From Tetrahymena elliotti 4EA (Eukaryota > Ciliophora > Oligohymenophorea > Hymenostomatida > Tetrahymenidae): 64,000 nt of DNA. The translations under genes and the position numbers were made by a program. The stretch is taken from NCBI GenBank assembly GCA_000231825.2, contig JH720303.1:248001-312000 (forward strand). Direction: 5' to 3'. Positions 1-15,400 of this stretch are shown here, piece by piece (the stretch's first letter is position 1; every line of letters begins with the position of its first letter). Under the pieces are notes generated by a model. The model was not told the DNA's origin and ran no database searches. It saw nothing but the letters and a program-made list of their open reading frames with translations.

Positions 1-468
1 TTCAATATCTCCAAGTTCATGACCTACACGCTTAAGGAAGACCCCAATATTTTTAAACATAAAAGAGTATTTATTTTAAAGAACATTATGCAGCTTAAGT
101 TCAAAATCAAGTATTTTAACAAAATTATTGCCATCAGCACATGTGAAGTTGAGAACATCTTTAGTATAAACAAATATATCAACAGGGTAATTATTCTGAA
201 TAAGAAAACCACTGTAATATTTTATATAAGGAGTGAAAAAGCGAAGACTTCCATCATCCTTTTAGAACATACCATCATCCATCAGTATTCTGTAACTGGT
301 TATATCCAACTCAGTTTATGCACTCATTATTTTTTGCTTATCAACAACAGCATAATTGTTTTTCTCAGGATCTAAAGATCCCTAGCAAATTTAATCATTT
401 ATAAATTCCTAAGCTTGTCTTCTTAAACCATATATACCATTCTTTAAGCTCTCTTTAATTGACTAGAT
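1..468 (-). CDS. Left-edge exon, probably the continuation of the giant EF-hand gene
   Basis: The minus-strand frame is open from the acceptor near 469 to the window edge. It contains FFTPYIKYYSGF and VFLKRVGHELGDIE and has protein-like composition. There is no in-frame ATG just upstream, so it should be an internal exon. A phase-0 donor near 695 (TCCTCA then GTAATAAA) joins it in frame to the giant gene. The alternative is that the giant gene splices from about 716 to about 633 and stops at TGA 539-541, and that this exon belongs to something else. I recognise no domain in it. Confidence 0.6.
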
Positions 469-3400
469 TGTAAAAATTAAAAAATGGTGAAATTTGTTTA
501 TTTATTTTTTAAAAATTACATTGAAAATTTTATGAACATCAAGAAGAGAGTTTTATTTTGAGATAAGTTAAAAACCTCTAATTCTCTATTTCTTTCCAGA
601 TAAGAATTTCTTCATTTATAGATACTGTATTAAATTTTAAATAGATATTAATTTATTTGAATTATTAAATAAATTTGAAAAATAAAATTTATTACTGAGG
701 ATTTAATTGTGACTAGCTTACTAAAAATGCTTGAAAATCCATCAAAGTGGAGTAGGATATGCTAGAATACTGGTTTATCCAAAGATATAAAATTGGAATA
801 CAAGTCTTCTTAGTTTTAGGTTACAGTCATTTGAACTTCAGTTTCATGCATTAGCTTTAATAAATACTCACACATATCTCCAATATGAATTTTTCCTTGA
901 TGATAACTCTTTTAGCTTGCTAATTTATGACTTAATCTCTATATTGCACTGTCTAGGACTCCCATATCTGAACTAATATATTTGAAGGCATTATAGAATT
1001 CATTTGGAGTCAAGAAACCATCATAGTCAGAGTCATACTCTGAGAAGAAATCTTCTAAATTTTGAGATTTAGATAAATGGCGGCTCATAGAAACTACTGA
1101 TAAGGTTAAAGGCTTATCAATCCAATCTATTTATTCAACTTACCCTTTAGTATGTATCTAGTTAAAGAATTATAAAATTTTTATAGAATTTCTAATAATT
1201 AAAATTCTTTAAATTTACATGAAGACCATATTTTGAAAGACGTGACTCCAAAGCAGATAAGTGAACTGATTCCCCAAATTATTTAGGATCAATAACTCTC
1301 ATTAACTAGATAAGTTTTGTTTCAGTTTCTACTCTAACACCAATCTTTTATAGGAAATCATTAAATTAGTATTTAGTCAAGTAACCCTTCTATTCTTCAT
1401 CAAAGAATTTGAAGCAGTCCCACAATGAAATTTCTCTCTAGTTGATAACCTTGCAAATATGCTCTAAAATACTTTCTTCCAAATCAAGAATATAATTGTG
1501 GCCTCCTCCAAAGCTTTCACTACCCTCAATTACGTCAGTAGATCCATTAAGCAATTTAGATTCACCTCCAATCCAGAAATCAACAAATTCCAAGTACTTC
1601 ACTACACTGTCTGAGTCTGTATCGATGAAATTAAATGCAGATTTTAATTCTTCTCTTGTTAGATAAACTCCCATTTAGACAAGAGCATGTCTGAAATCTT
1701 CAATTTCAAATTGACCTATTTTACGTTAATCTAAGATTGCCCATGCTCTTTCCATTTTTCCTTTAGTGAATTCTCTGAGGGTTAAATAAATATACATCAA
1801 AACCTAAATTTGTTGAAATAAAATAAATTCATTAATAAGTAAATTCTCAAGAAATTACTTTTTTCTTATTAGCCTTCAAGTCATCTATACGTGGGTTGAT
1901 TACTTTGCTGATATCTGTTCTTCCGTATCTGATGTATGCTTCCCAGAATTTATTCTTGAAAGCACTTAAACTAATTGTACCAGAGTCCTCTCCGTTGAAA
2001 TATCCTTTGATAAGAGATTAAATCTATATTTTTAAAACAATTTTTTATATTAAAGGTGATTTTAAAAATTAAAAAATTTTACTTTGATTTCACTTAAATC
2101 AAGATCAAGAGACTCTATAAATCTTCTAAACTCAGAAGAAGAAATTAATCCACTACTGTCTTAATCTATCTTTTTGAATGCTTGCTCAACATTTAAATTA
2201 TGTTTCCTTAAATATTCAGCTATTTTTCTATAAACATCCTACTCCCAAATATTTGATAAATTTTCACTTTCAAGGAATAATTTACTTTTTTATATTGTTT
2301 ATTTTCTTTAATATACAATAGTATCAATCATATCATAAATCTATTCTAAATCATAGAATTCCGTATTCATGCTCATTACAAACATATTCTTAACTTCATC
2401 TTTCTCATTGTCACTCAATTTTATTCCATGATTTCTTAGAACTTTATGAAAATCAAAGATTTAAATACCTATTTACAAAAATAAAAAATTAATTAACAGT
2501 TATAAAAATAAATTAATTTTATGTAAAGTTTTATTAAATTGTTCAAAAAAATGGAAAAATTTTATTTTTGAGATAAAGCAATTGAATTTTGAAAATTCTT
2601 AGAAAATTCAAAGCTTTTCAAAGAACTCGAAAAAACTTAATTTGTAAGAATAATAAATAAATTTACCTGTTTTAGTTTTGTAAATTGCTACATTTTCTTC
2701 AGTAGGTCTTACATTTCTTTCATATTATACAAGATCTTACAATAAATTTGCAGTGTGATTGGTAAGCTTAGATACAATATCATTCATGATTTTAATTACA
2801 TTACCATGAGTGTACATTTTCTTGTACTATTGAGGGATACTTTCAAATATTTCATGAATAAAGCTATCTATATCAATTCTTCCACTTTCATCCCTATCAA
2901 TGAAGTCGAGCATGATCCTTGCCTTATCTATAGGCACACCTAAATTCAAAAGTTTCAGAGCTTCTAGGAATTCTTCTCTGCTTAATATTCCGTTTCCATT
3001 TCTATCAAATACGGCTTTTAACTGCTTTTTGTTATATCTAATTTAATGTTAATATAAAAAATTCTACCTAAATTCAATAAATAATACCTCTTTTCTTGCA
3101 TGAAGAAGAAAATCTTTTGCATAACACCTTAGACCTATTGCTTGATTGACATTTTAATTTTTTAAAGGTTATGGCTATTATCCTCCTCTTTGCTTCCTAC
3201 TCCACTTTTTTAGGCATCTTAAATTTCTTTTTCATTCTATTTATTTAGCTTAGTGAGAGATGTGAAAGCTATGTATTCAAATTTCTCAACAAAGTTGTCT
3301 TAAATTATCTCCCCATAATTTTTATCATCAAAGTATTGATATATAAGCAAAAGCTCATCAACTGTAAAATTTTTATCTACTGCTTAGAAAATTTTGAGGA

Positions 3401-6400
3401 ATTCCTTTCTTGAAATTGATTGTTGTCCAGCTTTACAAAAATATTTAAATCCTTATGTTGCATCAATTTCTAGGCGCTTGAAGAGTTGTCCTACTTTATC
3501 AATACAAACAGCAACTGTTGGGTGAATGAAATTAACACTTTCATCAAAAGTGATTTGTTCAATTTGTTGACGAATGGCAAAATCTAAAAAGCTCTAGAAG
3601 CTTAAGTTACCTACTGCTTAAGCTTGTTATGCTTTAATGATTTATCTGTAAAAGAAGTTAATATCACTCTTCTTAAGGACAACTTCTATTGAAGTTAGTA
3701 AGCTTTCTAAATTTTTTTCATTAAGTGCTTCATTTTCATTAAATCCTAAGTCGTTAATTTCCTAACTCAAAGTTTTTTCTTAAAAATAAAAATGAATATT
3801 AAATATCTCTTTTTTAAATTAAATTTTAAATTACATCTTTATGCAAGCTTAATCTTTATCTGACCTTTAATTTCTTCAAGTTTAGCAGCATCTTTTCTTT
3901 CTTGCAAAGAAAGTACTTGCTCTTCTGACTCCTTCTTTTATTGTTATTGGCTTTTGCTCTTATAGAAAGCAGTATCAGCTAGAGCATTACTAAGTTCACT
4001 TAATGTGATATACTCTTTACCATCAATATCGATAGTGTTGAAAAGCAATTTAATTGAGTGTATATTTGCATCAATTTACATAAATCTAACTATATTATTA
4101 AACTCAGATAATCTGAGTTTACCCAATTCAATATTATTGAAATCTTTAAATATTTAAGCCATCTTCACACGGTTCTTTTCAAGATAATCATTTATACCTA
4201 CAACAATATTCTGGAGCTAACTATTTCTTTCATATTCTATATCTTCCAGCTTTTGAGCTGCTTTCATAGTCTTATCCATGAAATTGTTGTATGAAATTGT
4301 GATTGTATCAAATGAATTAACAACAATATCAATTTCTTCAAAAGTTAAACCAAGCTTTAGTTATGTTAGCATATTTTTGCACTATGTTAAAGAAATATCT
4401 GGCACCTAATCAACAGCATTAGGTTTCTTTTACTATTGAGCTTTATTTGTTTTTATTCCACCAGAGTTCATTTATTAGAAAGTTAATTTCCAGTTAATTT
4501 TTCTTTCTTAGCTCTTCTTGTATAACTTATATAAAACTTACTCACTTTAAGCTTTGCTTGTAAATTAATTTAATAACTTAACGAAATGTCTGTATCTAAT
4601 TGTCTTCGCATTTTCTTTACTTCCCATCATCAAATCTACAGCCAAGTCATCATCCTTTTCCATTTCATCTCCTGTTCTTAAACCAAAGTTTTTTCTAAAG
4701 TTCAAGTTATCTGCATTGAGAAGTGATTTGAAAATCATTTCTATTTCTTCATGCTTTAGTCCAAGAGAAAGTCTTTTGCATGATTCCTTAAATTCAAAGA
4801 TACTTAACTATCCATTACCATTGAAATCTAATTTATTAAATGCCTATTCAAAGTTTCCAAGCTTAGTAATTATCTTTGCGAATTTTTTAATAGTATTTTC
4901 TAAAGTATCATCAAATTTAATTATCTAAAGAGCACCTGCTTCAATAAACCTTTTTTAATAAAGTAATTTATTAATCAATCAATCAATGATTTCACTTTAA
5001 TAAAATATTTAGGATGTGTTAATTACCTTGTGAAGAACTAATTAAATGTAATTTTTCCTTGAGGAGTCTTTTCAAATGATTTGAAAATACGATCGAAATC
5101 TTCATTTGAGAAATTAACATCCATATTTTTTAATCCAACTCTTAGCTCTAATTGAGAAATTGTGTTTGTTGAATTTACATCAAAATATGCAAAAGCTTCA
5201 AAGAGAGTTACTCTCTTTTACTCAAGAATTTTGTAAAGTTTACGTAATAAATCATTTGTAATTTCTTAAGAACTCTTGGCTTGAATCTCTACAGCAGCAA
5301 GTAATTTTTTGCAAAGTTCTTTGTAATCTATTTTTTCATCAGCTAATTATGTAGGATCTATTTCTTCTCCAATAAAAGATATAGATTGTAATTCGGTAAT
5401 TTAATCCATCTATTGCTATTAAATTTCTTTATTTCCAAGTTTAGAAAGCTTCATAGGTGAAAGAGAGTAATTATCTTTGAAATTAGATTTCTTTAAACTA
5501 CCCTTTAATTAAGAATCTTTTAACTCGTCTTTAGGTTTTGGCTTAGATAAATAAATTTTATATAAAGTTAAAATGTGATAACTTTTCACATTTGAAATAC
5601 CAAATCTTAACAAGCAATCTTTTAATTACTTGAAATAAATAAATCCTCTTTATTAGGTATCCACCTCAACAAATGCTTATAGTAAATCAGCACCTTTTAA
5701 ATTAATCATATTTCTGATTTTAGTTAGTAAACTAAGTGAGAAGTCCTTGAGAGGATCTATATTGAAAGCTTAGTTCTTTTCACTTTTATTTTTAATTATA
5801 AAAGAATAAATTAAAATATGATTTTTTAAATAAAAATTATTGGAAGTTAGTGTTAACTTTAAATTGAAAATTTGTTCAATAAATAAAAAAGTAAATACCT
5901 CAAGACACGGATAAATTCTTGTTTAGAGATTTGTTCATTTCCATCTATGTCAATAATTTTCATGAGTTTTTTGATTTCGAAAATACTCAAGCCAAGATTT
6001 AATTATTTCATACCAATAACAAATTCTTATTATGAAATAACACCATCTCCGTCTTCATCAAATAAATTAAATGCTCTATGGAGAGACATATCATTGTAAA
6101 AAAGTGCTGTGGAGAATTTTTCTAGAATTAAATGTCTAGCATGGTCAGTAATTTCTTCTTCGCTTTCAATCTTTTTAATGAGGAGTTAAATATCACACTT
6201 TCCTGTTTCTTCAGGATCAGAAATACGAATCAATAAAAGCTTTTCACGTAGAGTAAGCTTTAAGTTTAAGGAGTTAATAATAAATTTGAATTCATTAATG
6301 GGAACTTTGGAGTTTTCTGTTATAGAAAGATGTGTAGTGAGTAGAGCATCCCATAATGATACTCCATTATCTTTTAGAGTACCTTTAATCTTAGAAATTA

Positions 6401-9400
6401 AATATTAAACTTATTTATTTTATTCTTCCAAAGTGCGATTGAAAGCTAGTGATTAGTTAAGAGATTAATTATTTGATTCTATTTTAGTATTTGTTGCTAT
6501 TGACTATTAAGATTTTAGTTATTATAAATTATTTTTCTTCAAAGATGATTAATAATTAAACATTTCAATTAAACCTTTGCCAAATAATTGCATGTTGATG
6601 ATTTATTTTTTTATATCGAATTCATCTTATTGCATTTGTAATACTTTATTTTTAGCCTCTTACTCAGTAAATTATGAGCCTACAATAGCAAAAGCAAGTA
6701 TTTCTCCTTGTTGTTTATTATCGAAATCATGTTAGAGTTATTCTGCTAAAGCAAGACTGAAAGTGTCACCCCAAACTAAAGGATATCTAAGCTCACTTCT
6801 TTCTTTATCTCTAACAAGTTTGCTATTTTCCAGTTATTAGTGCTTTTATTTAACAAAACGTTCTATGTAAATTTGGTTTTGCTTAGCGCTATCAAGAGTG
6901 TACTAATCAATCTTATTTATAATTTGAAAGAATGAATGAAAAAAATGATTGAATTATAAAATTAAATAATTTACTTGATTTAAAGCTATCTTCCATATTT
7001 CTTGATTAAACTAATTTGCTACTCCTTACTTGCAAATATATATTTAATCTAAGAAAAATTATGAACGAATAGAAGGAGCTCCTTTTCTCTCTCCTAAGAA
7101 GTCAATTAAAACTTCTTTTTCATTTTCATTTAGAGGTACCTTAATCAAATCTAAGAATTAATAAAGTTCTTCAATAGGTATTTGACCTGCTTCATTCTAA
7201 ATAAATTTCAAAGCATAGTTTACATTAACATTAGAATCAGAAATAGCATAAACTATTCTCTTAATTAGTATATTAACATCGATATCTTCTTTCTAAGGGT
7301 GCAGTATGGATTCATATTATAATTAAGACAGTTTCTAAATTTCTTCCTTAGATGCATACCTATTGAAGAAGTCTTGATATTCAATCATATTAGAGTCATT
7401 TTCAAGAATATACTCACGCTAAATAATTAAGCATTATAAAATTTTAAAGATATTTTGAAAAATATTAATTTACCTAGAAATTAATCAATAGATCTTCAGA
7501 AATATTTTAGATTGTAAAACGAAGAATGTTGCAGAATTCAGATATTTCAATTTCTAATTTTTTGTCTACATCCCTAAATTCACAAGCTTAACTGAGAGGT
7601 TCAATCATTTCTGGGACTTTGGTTCTTATGTAATTGACTAATTATTGTAAATATTAACGTTTCTTAATCACTACAGAACGTACTACTTCACCTTTAGGAG
7701 AAAAAATAAGTTCACCAAGAGTAATTTACTTATCAGTAAGATCCTCTACATTTTCACTATTTGTGTCTAAATTTCCTAGCTATTTCAAGTTTTTGAGCAT
7801 AGGTTTTTCATTTATATAATCCTAAAATCTTGTGAAAAGCTCTTCAAGAGTAATTTAATTTTTATCTGAAATAAATTAAATAATAATTTCATCAATATAA
7901 TCTCCAGAGACGTCACTCTTACCAAGAATATATCTATACAATTTTTACATTTTAAATGATTAAAAAAATATCAAAAAATTAATTTACCTTAATTCAGCAC
8001 AGTTAAATGATTCTTTTCTATATTTATCTTTCCATTATAAAAGATCCTCCTACCTATTCAATAGAGAGCTTATTTCGTTGTAAATATTCTTATGTTCTTA
8101 TACTAGAAGGTATTAATTTTTAGTATTTATTTTTCTCATATAGTGCAAATAATGAGAAAGAGTAACTCTATTATGATAAAAATAATTATTGAATAAAAAA
8201 ATAACTATAATATTTGATTACGTTGGTGATTAAGTTTAATCATCAGATATACTTAGAAATTCAGCAAGAGATTTTACTTCTCTAGATGAAATGTTAGCAA
8301 TTTGTAGTTAGTCAATTCTGTTAATAAACATTTACACACCGATTTGCATTAAAGGATTTGCAACTAATTAAAAAAACAATAATTATATTAAGAAATAAAT
8401 GTATTTATTTAAATACTTGGTGATTTCTTTACTCCGCTTTCTTGGGGATTTTTTTTACGAGTTGCAAGCTATATGCTCTAAGCTTCAGAATAATTATCAT
8501 TAAAATTTTTGCCTGATTGGTTTACAGCATTAGGATCAGCCTCTTCTTTAGTCATAGGTCTATAAATATATTCAAGAGGGTATCCTTAATCCAATAAACA
8601 TGATTTAATTTTTCCTAAAGTATGCAAATATTTAAGCATTCCCAAATTTTCATTTGCTGAAAAAAGTTTTTTTGTAATATATTTGACTGAAAGCACTTTT
8701 GTTGGATCTTCTTCAGAGAATTTTTCAGCATAAAATTCAAAAATTTCTTCAATTAAGGATTTTTATACAGACAACCCTGCATATTCAAATGCAAATAAGA
8801 AATCTTTTTGTGAAAGATATCCATCAGCAATACCTTCGACAGCAGTCAAACTGAACATAAGTCTTACTCTTTATTTTTAGTTAAATTTACTCATCAATTA
8901 CTCTATTAATTCTTTAGGTCTTTAGATCTAACTTAGCTTATATTCTATGATATCTGAAGAAAATTTATCTATCAAGACATTTGAAGAAACCTGTTTTTAG
9001 ATTCAAACGTTTAATCATTTTTAATTAAATTTTGGTTTTTTTAAACTTTGATAAAAATTTAAGTAAATAAATATTTTTTTTACCTTATTACTAAAAAGTG
9101 GGTCTACTTATGCCATGAATAATACAAAATCTTATTCTGTTGTGTATAAGCTCAATTTATGAAGCATTTGTAAGAAATCATCTTTAGAAATAATAATATT
9201 CTCTGAGGTTAAACCCTTGGCTTCTTCATACTAAGCAGAAGATGCTTTAGAAAATTCATCATAGAAATTTAATCCTTTTTTACGTATTTATTAAGAAACC
9301 TACTTTTCTAGGTCATTCTAGTCTGATGAATTAGTATTGAACAAACCCTTTTTACTTCTAGATTTGAACTACTTACACAAATCAAAGAATTTGTCTCTTT

Positions 9401-12400
9401 AAATGTTTAATGGATGAAGATTGTTGAATTTTTTGAGGTAATAGAAAAGTTCATTAGCAGTAATTTTATTTTTTACATCATGATCTGACATAAATGCAGA
9501 GTAAGCTTATCTTGAAGGTAATTTAATAAATACTTAGAATAGAGCCTCAATATCATCATCTACAACATATTTTTATAGATCCTTTATTAAGTTTAAATAA
9601 AAATTTAATAATTTTTGTAATAGTCAAAAATTTTATTTACATCAAATCTTGTCAAGCTAATTTTTTTAAGTAAATGAATCATTTTCTTTAAGGCAGCTTG
9701 TTGAAGTGTCTTTTTAGATTTCATTACTTCTAATTAAGTAGGTAAGTACATTTGGTAATTGACATAAGCTTTTTTTCTTCTTTCGATTGAGAGGTTTTCT
9801 AATTGTTCATAAAATCTTCTTGGGATGACTTCATCATGCCTGTTGCAAGGTACTTCTATTTACATTTTATCTACTGAAAAGATCCTATTTTTTGTTAAAA
9901 ATTTAGAATTATACTTTAAATAAATTTTATTTTTACCTGATTGAACAAGGATTTCTTGGTTTTTTATTAATTAATTCTGTTTTTTATATGTTGCATGTGA
10001 TTAAAACTTCAATAATATTCATTCTTTTTCCTGGTTAGTCTCCTGCAATTTCCGGATTTGATAACACAGGGATTCTTGCAGTGAAAGAGGAAATTCCATA
10101 ACAAGTTTAGTCACCTGTATAAATTCTTCTTACTTCACAGAATGGTTCATTCGTGATTGTATATTCTTATTTACGCTTTTTGTAGTATCCTGGTTTTATT
10201 TCTACACTAGCCTCTCCATCTTAGTTAACAAGTGAATATGGACGAGCAATAGGATTCCAAAGCTTAATTGTATTATCAGCAGAAGATGAAGCTATTAACT
10301 AGCAATAGGGGAGATAAGTGAAACTTATAATAGAATCGTAGTGAGCAGATTCAATCACTTTAGTGGGTTATATAATCCAAGGAGGATTAGTTTCAAACTT
10401 AGAAAAGAGATCTTTTTGTATGTTCCATATTAATATATCAGCTGATCTATTTTTATCAAATTCAATAATTTTTTCATCTTTTTCAAATTAGAACTGACTA
10501 AGTGCATTATTAAGAAGATAAGGATTTTCATCTTTTTCTTTATAAATATTTCTATGTAATTTTTCTCCTGAAATCAAGCAACCACTTTGAGGTACATATG
10601 CTATTGATGGAGCATTACAAGTTTTATGGCCTTAAAGTTTTGCTAATAATTTATTAGTAAATAATTCAACATCGCTTTTAGGCTATTAGATTTTTTTATT
10701 TTTTGTTTTCAAGTCACTCTATTAGGCAGGGGCTCTATTTGATTTGGAAACAAATATAATTGATGTACGAGGACAAGAAGTAGTGTAGACTATTAAATCA
10801 AAGTCATCAAGGTAAAGGACACTTTCTATAATAACTTTTTAGCTGACAAGATCTAACTCACGCTTTTCTTCTGTATTAATTTCATTATATTCTACAAAGC
10901 TTCTTTAAGTAGCAAATGATTTCTTAAATTTGTATTGATCCTTAATACTTTTAAATTAACTACTGGTGAGTAATTTTATATAATTAACAGACCCATTATC
11001 AGAATAGGTTATAGATGTTTGCATGATACTATCTAATTCCTCATCATTGATACCAACTGGTAGCCATTTTAAAATATTTCTAAAGTGATGAGTGCTTATG
11101 GTACCTTCTTGATAGGGGTCTTCTTTAATAAGCATTTCTTCTACATCTATTCCAGCTTCATAAGCCTTTTAAAAGCAAAGCATTAGATTCTTTCTATTGT
11201 TAAATTAAACTCCTTGAGTATGACTCTCAGATGCAATTCCTAAAATTTCAGAGAACTCCTAAAAGTCTATCATACCATTTTTATCTCTATCAATAAATTT
11301 AATCAATTCGTTTGAGTATTTTAAGTTTTCATCGCCTCTACAAACTCTTTAGAGAATATATTCAAATTCCTAGCACGAAATAGATCCAAGACCATCACTA
11401 TCAAAGGCCTTAAATGCATCTTCAATACTCTTTCTTTATCTCTATAAAAATCTAGCTAAGGCATTAAGCAAATTAAAAGCTCCTTCAGAAATCCCTTTTA
11501 AAAAAATAATGAAATATAAAGATACTACAGAACAGCAAAGAATAATTTACCTGCTAACTTGATGAGCTGTTCTGTTTAATCTGGTATTTTAACTGAATGA
11601 TATTTAATCATTTCGTATAAAAATTCAAATTCAGCTTTGTCAATAAAACCTGAATTATTTTAATCTAAAAATTCTACTAAATCATTCCAATCATTACGGC
11701 CATATTCTTCTAAATCTCTTTCAAATAAGGCATACATAGTATCCTTAAAGTTTTCAATATTAACAGCAAGAGAATCTTCTGATTCTTTTTTAATTTTTCC
11801 TTAGAAAATTTCTTCAAATGTAACACCCCTTTGCTAGAACTCAAGCAATTTGAGAGATATCTTACTTATCATGTCACTGAGCTTATGAGACATACGGAAA
11901 TCAGAAGGAGAAATATATAAAATATTAAAAACACACAAAGAAATAGGATCAACAAAAATCAAAGAATTATTAATGCAAGTACTATTAACAATAATAACTT
12001 AATGAGAATGTTGGCTTAATTATATAAAATCAGGGAAGGCATTTTAAAATCTCCTTCCGTAACATGTACCAATAGCTCTCTGGGTGTCGGTATTAGCAGA
12101 AAATAAAACAATCTAACCTAATGGACTGCTATTATCTTATCCTAACTCCCAGACTTCAATATTCCATTTGTCAGTCAAAATATAAAGTCTATTTATTGAA
12201 AAATATTTTTTTAATATAAAATTAAATGGATCATTAATAACATTACCTTCCACTGTTTTAATCAAAAGTAGCATCAAGAGCTTAAGCTTCACATAGAGGA
12301 ACTTTAACACTTAAATCCAGTTCAATCAATTTCTTCTTGCTACACATATCGTATTGATGCAAATGAGATTACTTATCAAGTACCATAACTCTTCCAGTCT

Positions 12401-15400
12401 ATGTGCTAGTAAAAATACACTTAGGAAGGATATCAATGTTTTCAGCTTCAAAATCTTTTAAACAAACAAAGATGTCTTTTAAAACTGGACGTTCTTCATA
12501 TTTCTTTTATATTTCTTTAGATAAAACTAAACTTTCACCAAATCCTACTGCTTTATCAATAAAGTCTTCTAACAAACTTTAGCACATTTCCATATTTTTA
12601 TTTTTTTGTTATTGTAAAAACTGTTACTCGCTTGAACCAGTACCTTTCTTATCAGGTATAGCTTCTTCTAACTATTTACTAAGGGGATTCTTTTCAGGAG
12701 CTTTAAAAAAATAAAAAATAATTTTATTAAACTTAAAAGGATATAAAAATATTCATTCAACCTTTTCCCTTTTTTCCTGTTGCTTTTAAGGTACTCATGC
12801 CTGATTTTGCTTAGGCTTAATCACTGTCTTACTTTTTAACTTACGAAGAAGCTATCTAGTCATCTTAAAAGAAATCAGTTAATTCTTTTGGGCGCATGAA
12901 TTCTCCAACCTTTTTCAAATCATTAACTTCCTCATGAACCTCCTCCTTAATAGCATTTACTCCTGGTTTTTTTAAGTTTCCTGTTGGTCCTTTTGATGTT
13001 GATTTACGATCTTTTGCCCCCTTAGAACTTTTTCCAAAAGTGATTCTTTTATTATCCTTTCCACCTTTTTTTAAAGCTTTTTATTTTTCTAGTTCTTCTT
13101 ACATTTACTTTCTTTATTTTCTTATCTTGAACATCTTGAAAAATCTTGTAATAATTTTTGAATGACGAGAAAATATCTCTTATTGAATTTATGTATTTGC
13201 AGGAAAGATGATTGGAACAAGTTTTTTATAATTAACAAAGACATTATTTTCAACTTGTTACAAAACTCTATCCTTCACTAACTGCTTTTCATCAGTTGAA
13301 GTAAAAGGAATCTAATTTAACTCTAAAATTTCTATTTTTATTAAAAATAAAATAAATATTTTAATCACTGATTAGATTTTATTTCTTTTTGATTAATTTA
13401 AGCTTAAATCTTTTGAAAAAAAGATAAATTTACTCTTGAAATCTTCCAAAGTAATACACCACTAGCCTTATGAAGCATCCAATCTTTAAAAATCTTCAAT
13501 AATTTTCTTTTTAAGTCTGTCTAATTCTAATATTAAAAATAATATTTGTTAAGCAAATTTGACATAAATTTAAAATGAATTACTGTTTCCAAATCTAAAC
13601 TTAAACTTTAAGTAAAGGGTGTTTAAGCTTTAACCATTTTCAATTATTTTTTCAAATAATTTAAAGCTTAGTTTTCTTGAATAATAATTAGCAAATAAGA
13701 AGAATAATGCTTTGATAACATCCTCTTCTAGTTTTGTTTTTTTGCACATAAAATTTACCAAAACAATAAATTCCTCTTCATCAAGGTAGCCAAATTATTT
13801 TTAACTAAATATGTTAAACAAATCTCTTAGAGTTTTGTTTGTTTTTTCAAGTTTATCAGTTATTTAATCACTCAAAACTTTAATAACATTTTCAAGCTCT
13901 TATTATCTTTTTATAAATATTTGAGTTCTTGCTCTGGATTCTTTAGCTATCTTTCTTCTCTCCTAGGTAGTAATTTCTTCTTCAATTTATTCTTAAGATT
14001 GATTCATTAATTTTCCTATAATTTTATTAATTCATTTAAAATATTTTAACTGAACAAAAATAAATGAATGTTACTCATTAAATTGTTTTTAATTTTTTCT
14101 TCAGCTTAGCCTTGATATTAATCATTTGTCTAAGAATGGAGCTTAGTCAAATATTCTATTCTTGAAAGCTATTATTTATCAACATTTTGATCATAAAAAG
14201 ACTTTGCTTCAAATTCAAACTCTTAATCTTCTTACTGTTCTTTCAATTTTTTCTCTCTTTCTTTCATTTATTGCTCAAGAAGTATATTTTAATTAATCTC
14301 TTCTTTCTATACTTGATGCTCATAAATTTCCAAAAATTCTTCTTGCTTTAAATTTCTTTTTCCATCTTTATCTAAATAATTGAAAACTGTTTTCATTTAA
14401 ATTCTGCTAAATCTATTTATTATTCAATAAAATATTAGTTAATATTAAATATTTATGTATTTATTACTCATTATTTGTAAACTGTGATACAAAAGCACAA
14501 AACTCATCTTCTGTAATTTTATTAAAGTTTCTTGCTGAGACACTCTCTAAGAATAATCTACGATTGTTAAAGCGACTTAGCATTATTTTTCTGATTTCAG
14601 CAATAATATCATCTGCAACACTTTAGAGTTAAAATGCATTTGTTACAACTTTCTTTTCTGCTCCTAAAATTACATTCAAGAATTCATTAAAACTGACTTT
14701 ATCATCCTTATTAAAATCAAAACGAAAATAGGCTTCATCAAGAATAAGTTCTTCTACTTTAATATTGGCTTTTTTAAAAGCTAGCTTAAACTCTTCTTTG
14801 CTAATATATGAATCATTATCACTATCAAGCATGCGGAAAATATCTTTAAGAGATCTATGAGATTGAGCAATCTTTTCTCTTAATATACCAATTAAATTGT
14901 CAGCACTTTCATTCATAGACAATTTTAATTTATCTGTTTCAGATAAAGGTTCATTTTGCTTTTTTACTTTTTTTTCCTCTTCTAATTTACGTTTTTATTC
15001 TGCTTTAAATGCCAATCTAGCGCGATATTCTCTATACTTTTACAAAATAAGAATACCTGCAGCAGTTTCGTCATACTTTCTAAATGTACGGACTCTTTTA
15101 TTACCATTTTTTAAATCAATCATTAAAAATTTTTTAGTTAAATGAGAAATTGAACTTTTATAACGAGTCACACTTGCTATTAATCTAATATAGTTAACCC
15201 AATTATACTTTTTATCAAGGCATTTTACTTTTTCAATGTATTAATCAAATATTTTGGGCTGAACTGCTTCAAAAAATCCAAAATTTTTCATGACTAAATA
15301 CAAATCTTCTTTCCTAACAAAACCTCTCCATGCATTAGTTCTCTTAAACTTTAAAGACTCATATACTTCATCTGCCATCCCGATTTTAAATGTTACATTT

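Noticed and set aside
14629..14922. Stand-alone 97-residue EF-hand protein
   Set aside because: It is an internal piece of the giant EF-hand gene. The same frame continues both ways once TAA/TAG are read as Gln.
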